From: Siderastrea radians
Taxonomy: Eukaryota; Cnidaria; Anthozoa; Scleractinia; Rhizangiidae
Direction of reading: 5' to 3'
Assembly: GCA_964017195.1 (NCBI GenBank)
Contig: OZ024889.1
Span: 53,538,711-53,602,710, forward strand
DNA: 64,000 nucleotides
Shown: piece by piece, positions 11,170 to 23,100 of the stretch
Numbering within the stretch: the stretch's first letter is position 1
Layout of the letters: each line of letters begins with the position of its first letter
Notes under the pieces: model-generated
What the model was told of the DNA's origin: nothing
Database searches by the model: none
Seen by the model: the letters and a program-made list of their open reading frames with translations, nothing else
Translations under genes and position numbers: made by a program

Positions 11170-14100
11170 GTAAGTGCAATAGGAAAGTAACTTGACAGAC
11201 AAAATAGGCGATTTTCACAATGAAGGCACTTAACTACAACTACAATAATCCTTTTGTCACGTTAAGGTTATTATTGTCTAGATCTCACCGGCACTGGATT
11301 ACAAAATTTAAACAAGGAAAAAAGGACTTAAATTCAAGTGGCTGAGTGAAATGACGCCCTGCATCGTGAAAATGTCCTATTCACGTCAAAAGAAATGTTT
11401 TAAAGGGTGATGAAGCAACAAGGACATGAACAAATGAAAGAAAGACATGTATTAAACCTCCCAAAAAAAACAGACCAGCAAACTTTTGCCCTATTGCATG
11501 CGTATCAGATCAAGCAAGATGGTAGATGGGACCTACTTCTTTGGATCTTTGTGTAGTAGTTTACCCGAAGTCAATCAATAAAACAAATATTCCGTTCAAG
11601 AATAAAGAATGCGTAGTTTTGAGACCCTAAAAATGACTATAGGCACAACGCCATAAGCAGCGTAATCCACTTCCCTTACCAAGCTTCTTAACGTTGCGGA
11701 TGCGAGGAATGTTTTTCCTAATAATCTTTCAATATTTTGTTGATGCATGTTGTTGTTGCTGCTGGAAAGGAATAACAGGTAAAATAACAGTGTGTTAAAT
11801 GTGCACCTTGAAATATATTTCTTTTTCCTTAAAAGAGTAACAAAACAATTTTCAACAATCATGAATATTTGAGAAAGTATTTCCTTGTACTAGATATGTG
11901 CATTAAAAGATCTACTCGCTTTTAAAACTGCTTTTCTGAAAGTTCCTGGCTAAGTTCTGTACAGAATTTATTTTGCAACCCACCACTGTTAATTATTGCA
12001 CCTCACTAATTATGGTACTAATTATACCACTAATTATGGTATGCACCACTGTTAATTATTGCACCTCACTAATTATAGTCCAATAAAGTTATGCCAGGAG
12101 GTGAAAATGCTTGCAACATAATTTTTATTTTTACATTGTTTGCTTTTGAGGCATGTATGTTAACATACTAAAAGTCAACAAAAATCAACTCATGGGAAAT
12201 ACGAAAAAAATCCACGTGTTGACGACTGCCATGTTTTTATGCTAATTAGCCACTGAAAACTGTCCCATCAAGACATTTACCACTTTTAGTTTCACTTAAC
12301 ATGTAAAAACAAAGGACAGTAAAGTAAAGTGTACATTTAGGTTCTATCATGGACCGTTTTCCAACAAATATTCAACAAAAAAGTGTTTAAAGGAACTGCG
12401 TTACGGATTTTAGCCAAATTTATGCATGGGAAATGTCCATCAAATTCGGTGAAATATAACACAGCAAATACAAAAGAAAGGCACGGATGGCTAAAAGTGA
12501 AGAAGATTGAAACGGATTGCGATATATGTTTGTGAAATGCTGTTGGGCTGAACAGTTTTCAAAGTTATCCTCATCTGCTTTTAACTTTAAATTAATGTCT
12601 CAAACATATAGCATCACCTGATTATCTATCGGTACCTTTTTAAGTTAACAGTACTGAAGTTAAGCAATAAGGCATTTGACCCGACGTCCTCTGTATCGCT
12701 ATCTGGATCTGTCAGAACGTGGATTGAAACAAACACTTCCACGACACTCTCCACAGGCAGGTGAACAGTCAAGTCCGTGCTTTCTGCAACTGCATCGAAC
12801 CGTGTTACAGTCCACCTTGCAGTAACATCTGATAACTCGGAGGAGAGTTTCCGGTGCAGGTGGTTTGTCGGTCATTACCTGAATTAGAGTACCATCTGTG
12901 TCTTTCCATCCCCAGTCACACGGTTGAAGCTCTTGATTTCAAGTCCAAAGATGAACCTGGTAATAAAGGCGAAGGGAATGAAATTTCGGAGACGTCGGAG
13001 GCAAGGACTTCACTTTAACTGGGGTTGTGCTTTTAGCTGTCGTTTCGCAAAATCGTCAATATCGAAAGGCCTCCAAACTGTCGCTCACCTTGCCGCCATA
13101 CACCTCTGCCAATGCGAGTTCTCCTGCTTTGATAAAATCTTCTTTTTTCAACGAATTGGCATGATAAAATATTTCGGCATGCTGTTACAACTGTGATCTC
13201 TTCTTAAGACCGACGGCCTTTCCAATACTAAACAACCGTGACGTGGAACCACATCCCAGCAGCGCGTGTAGAACCCGGGGGGGGACTCCCATATGAAAGT
13301 GAAGGGGATGCTCGTCGTCTCGCTTAGGGTTGTAAATTGCAGATTTTGGTCTCACTTAGGGTGTTGAGGACGGAAAGCCAATATGTTTACCCACACAGGT
13401 ATCGCTTAGGGTTGTGTGTCAAGAAATATCTATATTATACTGTGTTAGTGGTCTAGAGCAGCACAGCAATCGCCGTTGCTAAAATTTACTCATAGAGGAC
13501 AGCATTCGATTGCAACATCTTTAGCGCAATTAACATCTCTATAGCTCTTATTTAGTTGTCTGTTTTTGCATGCTTTCCCTTAGGGGTTAAATAAAGCCGG
13601 AGCCACGCCCAGATTGGTCTCCTTTAGGGTGTTAATTCTAATTTTCCGACGAGCATCCCCGTCACTTTCATATGGGAGTTCCCCCCCCCCCCGGGGGTGT
13701 AGAAATGGAAGATGCCTGCAGAGGTTTGACCCGAGCACAGAACAAGTAGCCTGGATGTCCCAAACCTTGCCTCGCACGGACCCTCGTTTCGGCTGTGGTT
13801 TGAAGAAAATTTTCTTTTTGGAGTTGGTGGCAGAGTAAAATTAAAATGTCTGTGTCATCTGCAATGACGACAGTGTCTCTGGTAGCAGATACAGAGACCG
13901 CAGACTGACCTTTCAAGAAATCAGCATCGCCTGCAGCATGAATGGTGTCACACCCCGCCTCCTTTTACTTCTCACTCAGCATATTGATGAAACGTTGTTT
14001 GTTCTGTTTGTTTCGCAGGAAAACGTCTTTCTTTACAGTGAGTGTGTTCACAAGATCACAGTGTACAGCTACAGCGTTGGTTGATCGTCTTTTTAAGCGA

Positions 14101-17100
14101 GCTTCATCTTTAACTGAGGGCCCATAGATAGACATATTAACCTTTATTTAAACAAGATAGATATTTTAGCTTACAGCTTGTGGGGTCGTGTGGGAAAATA
14201 AAAATAAAAATTTAAGTTTACTCAATATTTACATGTTTCTAAAAATGATCAACATTTACAGATTCGTGTGCTACAACTGCTGATACTATGCTTCTTAGTG
14301 AGGTATCATCCTTGGAAAAGGAGTTCCTAGTTACTCTGTATCCTTCCAGTCTCTCTTTTGTCAAGTATCTGAAGCTTCTACGTGTTGCTCGCTAGTGTTA
14401 TAAGCGACGCCGGTGAAATCTTGCATAGAGCTGTATACGTTGCAACAGAAAGATATAGACTTGACCCACACTAATCTTTGCACCACATTCTTTCCTATGT
14501 CTCTTGAAAGGCCACCAGTTGAGTTGATGTTGCGAATTAGCGTCTGTTCGATTACCAAATAAGTTGAAAGACTAGCCCTTAATCAATCAGTGTGACAGAC
14601 AACATGTAGATTATTTAGAAAAAAGGAATAAATATCTCGATGGTCAGTTTGTAGTATAACAATTTGCTGAAGGTAAACGTAGATTGTGTTGGTATACAAA
14701 TTATGCCCAGCTGTCCAATTCTTACACAGCTATTTAAAAAAACCCATCTATTTTCTCATAAGATGTGAACCGTAGTTTGCAAACATAGAAGAAATTCTTA
14801 GAAAAATTTGCTGCACAGTGCACGCGGTCTCAGTAGCGTTTCTCTAGAAATAACAATGTTTAAATTTTGCGAACAACTGTAGCTTTAAGCACTCCAATGC
14901 AAGGACTCCAGCCGGAATCGTCTTATGCAAAGCGCACAACAAAAGCATTACATGAAATACATAGTTTTACCTCAAGGTTGGATAACGGGACTGGCGGGAC
15001 TTGCTCGTCATCTGTCGTATATAAACTCTGCCCTACCAACATGTACTAATCTTCCAGGGAACTGGTGTCGACCGTATACTCTATCGTCATCTTGGACGCG
15101 AAACTGAACCGAAATCAATCTTTTCGTTTGCTTACATTGATTAATTGTTCTTTACACTACTTTACAGTTGTAATATCAAAGTGCTCTGTGAGAGCTAAAA
15201 AAAAAAAAACTTCGTAACACTAACCGTAATAATAGTAGTAATGGTAAAAGTAATATTTCGTAGCGAGAATATTCGATAAGCAAACCAAAGCATTAATTCT
15301 CCCTTTAAAACACTTTACTAAAACAAGTTAGTTGATTAATGCCACTAAATGAAATTTTGTTGTAAAACTTGTCTGTGATAAGGCTAATTTGCATAAAAAC
15401 ATGGCGTCTAAAAGGCAAAATGACAGAGGCAAAAACTTACATTTTTTTCATAGTTCGCCAGGGTTGATTTTTGTTGACTTTTAATATGTTTATCTGAAGT
15501 CCTTAACAAAAACGTCCCTGAAAATAAAAATTCTGTTGCAAGCATTTTGACCTTACGGTACCAAATCGCGTTAACTTTCCTGGACTATTATGGTATTATA
15601 CATTTTAGCACTATGTCCAGAGAGCTGGGTTCAAGGTATCCACGGTTCCTGTTACAAGTTCTCGTCCAACACCCTCGGATGGAACTCAGCCAAATCTGCC
15701 TGTGAAGCACTGGGATCAAAGCTTGTAATGTTGAATTCCCAAGCTGAACAACAACTACTTGCGCCAAAGGTAACAGAGAAGACGTGGATTGGCTTACACA
15801 GGGATCCCAACGACAAGTCACGGTGGTTGTGGGTTGACGGATCACCTGCAACTGTCACTAACTGGAAGAGTGGAGAGCCTAATGACCAGGAAGGCACGGA
15901 GGATTGTGTGCAAATGTTTCCTACTTCTTTACCTCACGCTGGAAAATGGAACGACAGACCCTGTGTAGGTTCTCTCCGTTACGTCTGCGAAATCAGTAGT
16001 AAGTCAGAATTAATCTGCTTGTGACGTTTTCAATAGTGTTATCTTTTGCAATTTTTCCTCGGTAAGGTCACATAACCCATGGTGACCAAGCAACCCCTCC
16101 GGGCAGGGAAAAGCTGGACCTGTCACGCGCGCAGAATTAGCCAATCAAATTCTTGGATTTAGGATTCTGCATTATTCGGCGGTCTGACGGTTTCCTAGTC
16201 AAACCATGACACTTTTTTGGAAACCCCGCGTTTTCAATACTAGTTATGAAATTGATAATGATTTACTGGCTGTCTTGTTTACAAAGTATTTTTCTCAACT
16301 AAATTTCAGCAACATGCCGTAGAACCTGGATTCATCTGCGAGATTCTTGCTACAGATTCTCGAACAAAGCCTTGGTTTGGAGTGAGGCCCAATCTGATTG
16401 CGAGGCACTGGGGTCAAACCTTGCAGTTGTAAATTCACAAGCTGAACAACAGGCACTTGCTTCAAGTGTGACAAAACCAACATGGATTGGTTTACACAGG
16501 GATCCCAATGTCACCTCACGATGGCTATGGGTTGATGGGTCAGCGGCTACCTACACTCACTGGAGTAAAGGGGAACCTGACAACGAAGGAGGCAAGGAGG
16601 ACTGTGTGCAAATGATTCCTGCTTCTTTATCTTACACAGGAAAATGGAATCACAGTAACTGTAATGTTTCTCTTCATTACGTTTGCGAAACAAGTGGTAA
16701 GTCAAGGAATATGATAGTTTGATAAGATTATAGCTTACCTTTATAGGTTACCTGTGAACTCAAGCGATGCGTCGACCGAGTTCGCAGCAGAACTCAAGAA
16801 AGAGAAAGTCTTCGAAGACAAATTTCAGTTCATAACTTGAACTTTTCGCCTTCCACTTTTACAGTGTAGATATTAGCCATTTTTTTCGTAAGTTTAAAGC
16901 TGTCGAACGACCGTTTTGCTAATTGATAAGCCTAAGCCTTTAAAGAAACCTCTTTTTCAAAGATGGCATTCTCCTCCCCACGGTCGGGTTGCCTTGGGAC
17001 TCCTCTCCCCCTCACCCAGAGTCCGTACGGACGTACGGACGTACGGACGTACGTACGTACGTACGTACCCTCTGACGTAACAACCACAGTTTCTTGGATC

Positions 17101-20100
17101 GATAAGCTACATTAAGGTTACCAAAATTGCTTACCAAATGGTACTCCGCTCCACTATTATGAAAAGAAGTCAGGTAAACGCGACATAATGAAACTGATAT
17201 CCAGGTGCAGACGGCTTTCCCTGAGAAAACCTTTTTATATATGTTTTAGCAGCTTTTCCCCAATTTTTAAAGGTAAAAATTTGCTTGCTAATTATCTATT
17301 AACCTCGTTCTCAGAAGGCAAGACTATCTGCAAATAAGGGTGTCTGTCTACTTTTCTTTTGATTTTGACAAGTGGACAAGTTGTCACCACTGTCTTCCCT
17401 CTTATCTTTCGAGAAGCATTACCAGTACCTGGGTGTCAAAATCTTACTCTGAGGAGTGGTGTGCGTGTTTCTCCTCGTCGCTGTAAGACGACCAATCAAG
17501 AGTATGGAACAATTTGTTCCTTTTACTGCGCCCGTGGTTACCAAATTAGCGGTCCTTCCTCTACCCGGTGTGGAATTGTAGGAGTGTGGAGCGAGGATGT
17601 TAACACAGTCAGTTGTAATGGTTTGTACTGAGAAGCATCATTTCTTTCCTATAAATCCCAATCTAACACGACCCAACCCACTCCTACACTTCCTTGGTGT
17701 GTCGCGCTCCAAGTCAGTCTTCTTGTTCGAAAAAAGAGAACATTTTGAGTTATTACAGTAAGGCAAAATAGGTTGCAAAAGTGCATGTCAGAACTTTCAA
17801 ATAAAGCACTAAAGACGTGTAACGCTGAATCAGTAAGCAAAATCAAATTTGGAATGGGATTTGTGGAAAGGCAACTGCATGTGAAAGCTCTTCGAGGGTC
17901 AGGTCGCTTAAGAAGAAACACCCGTCAAGCTAGGCACTACAATCGAGCATCCCCCCTCCCCACTCCCTTGCAGGCTAAGCTACATAAACACCGCTCTCTC
18001 AGGACCGCTCTTCGGGCGCGGGTTTATTTTCCTCGACACAGCTGAAAAGCAACCCCAGGGGAAAAAACAATTTGCACTGCTACTCATATTGTCAATTGCT
18101 AGCTTCAAGAGACAATGTACAGTACCTAAATTTATCACCTCCAAAACTATCCTCCCTGTGTTCTAAAAAATTTCCTCCTAGGGCAACACAGGCTCCGTCT
18201 TTAATCAATCTTTTTTCTGGGAACTCAATCGATATCTACAAAAAATCATTCTCTGTATTACCATACGACTTGACTTTGGTGCATAACAGTCCAAGAAACG
18301 CAGCAAGAGTGTGTATAGAGATAGCCCGGCACAGATACTGAACGTCAGAAAAGCTCAGTTATCTCAGGTTTAATTAAAGTCAGGAAACTAAGTGCAATTA
18401 TGAAAATGTTATTGGCTCCGTGCAAGCAACGTCTCACAAAATAGCTAACTGTTTTGGGTTTTGTTGATATCATCGATAAGTTAGTGGTGTATGTTACAGG
18501 TTAGTAGATCAACCAGCGAGGTCCACATCCAATAAAATCATTTCATAAACTAGAGTCTTACGGTCCACTGTTTCCTTGACAATAAACTAAAGATGACTTC
18601 CACTCAACTTGTCAGACTGTCATTTTCCAACAACATAAATTTGTTCGCTATCTACACACTTAACCCTTCTGCACAAATAGTCAGCCAATTGGTCCTTTCT
18701 TTTTAAATACACCAAACAGAAATACCTAAAGATGATGGTTGCGTTGTTACAAGTTGAAAATTACAAGAACGTGTAACTCAAAGATAAGTAGTTCTTTAAG
18801 TCCAATGGTATTTGTGTTAATATATAGAATGTCAAGAGGCTCTTGGGATGGAAAATGGTGCTATCTCTAACAAACAAATTAGTGCCTCTTCAGAGTGGGA
18901 TGCCAATCACACCGCCATCCACGGCAGACTAAACTTACAAGCAACATCAGCAAAAGGAGGATCTTGGGTAGCTGCCACTGATGACGTCAGTCAGTGGATC
19001 CAAGTTGATCTGGGTAATCAGCACACCATAGTGACACGTGTGGCAACACAAGGAGGAAATGCTCAGAGCCAATGGGTGACCAAATACAAACTGCAGTACA
19101 GTTATGATGGATTTGACTTTCAGTTCTACAGAGAAAAACGACAAAATGTAGACAAGGTGAGATAGGTTTTCTTAAAAGAAAAAAGAGAGAATAAGAGACA
19201 CGTTAGAGAGTTAGAGAGAGACATAGCATTAATGGGAAGCAAGTTTATGCAGTATTAATACTTTTAATCGTAAGATTACCTGATGAATTTTAAGCGCGTG
19301 TAAATAAATATAATAAATAAATAAATCCTTCTTTCCTTTCAGATACATTTAAATTTGCTCAGTGTACGTGAATTAAGCTATCATAGTTTAAAGGCAAAAT
19401 TTTCATTTGACATAATCATCTTCTTATTGAAATGCATGCATACTCTTTCATTGTTTGGTGTTTATACAACTTCGGTGTTCTTTGAGATATAATGATTGCT
19501 TTCAGTAGATTAAAATTAATTGGGTTTTGTCTGCTTCACTTAGGAATTCGCTGGAAACACTAACGAGGACACTACCATTTATCACGATCTAAAACCACCA
19601 CTCAGGGGACGTTACATCCGTTTCTTACCAACAGCTTGGCATGGTCACATATCAATGAGGGTAGAACTATATGGCTGTAAAGGTACTCAAGGTTTTCTGT
19701 TACAAAAATTACTCCATAAGTTCTTTTGCTCTGCAACAGTTGTAAATATAATCTCCACAATAGGCTGTTGACAAAGAGATCAACGGTGGAATCGTTTCTG
19801 GAAAAGGAAAATTAGACAGTTCCCACAAGGACTGTAAAAAAATTGAGACTGTTAAGTCTAAAAATTTTTTGGTCCAAAAAGCTTTTGTTCACGAAAGTTG
19901 GCATTTCATATGAACCATGATTTCCCAAGATTGTTTTTTTTTTTTAAGTCTGCTGTTTTAACTCTCCAGTCCAATTTAATGAAAATTTCTACGTTTTTTG
20001 TGGTTCAGTGTACATAACAGAAAAAATCCTTTATTTCTATCGCGTGGATTTGTTTTTCAGGGAATGCAATAATCGGCCACTGGTTCTTAGATAGTTCTGA

Positions 20101-23100
20101 TCCAGATGTACGGTGAGTAGAGTTTGAATTACTTACTTACTGCACTTTGTTTGTTTGTTTGTTTGTTTGTTTGTTTGTTTGTTTGTTTGTTTGTTTAGTT
20201 GTTACTGTTAACATTCAGTTGACAATCAACAATTTGACACATTTTCTGAATTTACATAAGAAGGTTAGAAACTGGAACAGTTGTAAAAAAAGGAGAATTT
20301 TGAGAGTGTACGTAGTTTTAAGCTAAGATTAAGCCAAGGTTCGTTTTACATAGATTACGTTAAAAGAACAAAAGATCAATTGTCAGTCACAAAATTTGAA
20401 TTCATAAATAAGTAGAATTCCCAACATTTGACGCAGAAGTCCCCCACATCTACTGCACAATCCAATCTGAATGCACTTCTCGGGATACTTCATTACACTC
20501 TGCACGACGTTTTTCTTCTTTTTGTAGGTATTTTGGTTCTGTAAACTTTACTGAGGGCTGGTGTCCTGGCAGCAAGGCCGTGCATTTCAGACAACTCGGC
20601 TCTTACGCTACTGTGCCAAACTTAAATATCACAAACTGTGACTTTACAATTGCATTTTGGATGAAGTCCACTGGTTCTGAAGGCCCTATAATAGCCATCT
20701 GGTCAATTAGTGGAAATCTGTTTCACTTGGCAATCAAAAGTTCCATTATCTTCCTGTCAGTTTACAACACGCTGGATGAAGCACGCTTCAAGAACAATGA
20801 TTGGAATCATATAGCTGTAACATGTGAGCAGTTCAAGATCAAAGTGTTCGTTAATGGCGTGCAGAGAGCATTAAAGGAAAGATGGAACGAATACTTCTTT
20901 ATATCTTCCTATGTTAACAAGCCCTATTATATCGTTGGAAATTATCCGGGTTTGTTTAAAATGCCATTGATAGCCCAGCCATTCGTTGGATCTGTAATGG
21001 ATCTCTATGTGGTTGGAATGGCCTTGTCTGCGGATCAGATTATCGCCTTGTTTGAAGGTAACAATTGTAAATAAATAAACTATGAAAATTTGGATTTTAC
21101 ATGACGGCATGAGCAAATAAGGTGGAGACTCCATAGACCTTACAGAACTCTCCCCACCTGCTCTAAAAAGGTCTGACCCCGGCGGTGAACAACAGCCCCA
21201 ACGAACTTTCGCAACGAAAACTACGACGAAGACGCTTTTAAAACACATCTATTAATTCGAAAGATACAACCCATATGTAGAGACAATACATCTTTAAAAA
21301 CGTTTTCTTGCCGTCGTTAATCACAAGCCATTGTTATCCGTAGCCAATCACTTAGCTCGGATGTTCGCATAATTAGGGTGTATATCGTGGCCGGTGATTT
21401 TGTGTACAAAGTGAGCTGCAGAACGTGCCATTTACATATGTTGAAGAAAGTAAAAGAAGTTGAAAATCTCGGGGGGGCCGAACACAAGCCTGGAACAAAC
21501 GGGAATGTTGGCTCCGCGGTTAAACAACATGCCGAAATCACCAACCGCGATATACACCCTAATTATGCGAATATTCTGGAAACAGGCGTGAATAGCGAGA
21601 ACAAAAGGTTATTTCTAGAATCGTTGCACTCATTCCTGGACAAAAACCCTGTCAATGAAAGAGCACCCTTCCCAAGGGCTTATGCGTCACTAATTGCCTC
21701 CCCAGGGGACAGCGAACAATAATGTCTTAGATATTTTGCATTCTGTTACCGCTTGCAGAGTCAACTCTGAAGAAGACCGCAGAAGGTGGTCGAAAATTCA
21801 GTTGTTTTGAAACTTTTAGATCTGTTTTAAACTCTACAATCTTCACAGTTATTTCAATCTCTGAAAACGGGTGAAATTTAAGCAGACACTCTTGATCCAA
21901 GGAAAGCAAATATTTCTCATAAAACCTGACAATAAAGGAATGCCAATATATTTTACCATTAATTTCAGGCAAACCGACGCCACCTGTTATTAACAACAAA
22001 GAAATGGAGATAAATGGCTGCGACGTGAACCTCACATGGAGTCCTCCAAGAGAAGATGCATGCCCCATTACCAAGTACATAATACACTACAGAGAAGAAA
22101 CTTCACAAGACAATAAAAATGACTGGCTACAAATTCCTATTTCTCAAGTTACAAAAACCTTTTATGTCATACGACTCATCTGTAACACAAAGTATGAGAT
22201 TGCAGTGTCTGCCCACAATGGAAAAATGGAAAGTGATTGGTCAACTTCTTGGCAAGTAAAAACTAACACAGGTGTGATATTACTTATTATCTCATGTATA
22301 GTTAAATTTGAATTATTGGCAAGGGTCGTTTTTTAAGACTTGACAAAGTACACGGTATTCTACGTTCAATGTAGGTGATCAAGAGCCATAAAGGACGTTA
22401 TACATAACATTCACTGAAAGTTACTTTCTTACTGTTTTAGCTGGGACGAAAACTACTACCGCCAACAAAGATACTACCAACGATAAAAATGACACTGCGG
22501 AGATTGCTGGCATTATTGCTGGAATTACTGTTAGCGGGGTGACTGCTGCAATAATCGTGGGGATCGTCTGCTACAGAAGACGACAAAAACCAAAAAGGTA
22601 TGACAGGACATTCTCACTTCATATAAGAACAAGGGAAACGACACCTTTTCCTCTTATTTCTCCTGGTCACTCCATTTTACTGCTTTTTACTGGCCAATGC
22701 CCTCGTATCAAGTACTTTAGGCAAAGCTATATATAGCGTTCCTGTAATATATTTGAGAGAAATAGCTGCAAATATACGGAGAAAACACGCTTAGTATTCA
22801 CGGCTATGGGTATTACTAATAACGCTAATCTGTTCAAAGCTTTAAGCTAGGCGAGTTGAAGTGCTTTAATATGAACATCAAAGGGTAGGGATGAGTGTCC
22901 GACACGTTACAATTTATGTGAGTGTATATGAATTTTGGTCTCTTTTGGACCAAATGAACTGTTCATTAAAGAGAGGTGTCTGTATTACAGAGGTGTTCGC
23001 TTAAAGAGAGGTATAATGATGGTCATTCAATAACATTGTTTGGGCTTTTTGTGAACAGATGTTGCTAACACCACTCAAAACATTACTGAAGTAATTGGTG

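Larger units (their letters stand above)
12101..15551 (-). mobile_element. Degenerate 3.45-kb transposon with inverted ends
   Basis: Sequence at 12101-12250 (from GTGAAAATGCTTGCAAC) recurs reverse-complemented at about 15385-15551, imperfectly but clearly, including AAAAGTCAACAAAAATCAA. Between the ends lies a broken transposon-type ORF on the minus strand (12690-14560) with a younger MITE inside it. The right end stops only 57 bp before the acceptor of the first lectin exon. No target duplication was recognised. Confidence 0.55.
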
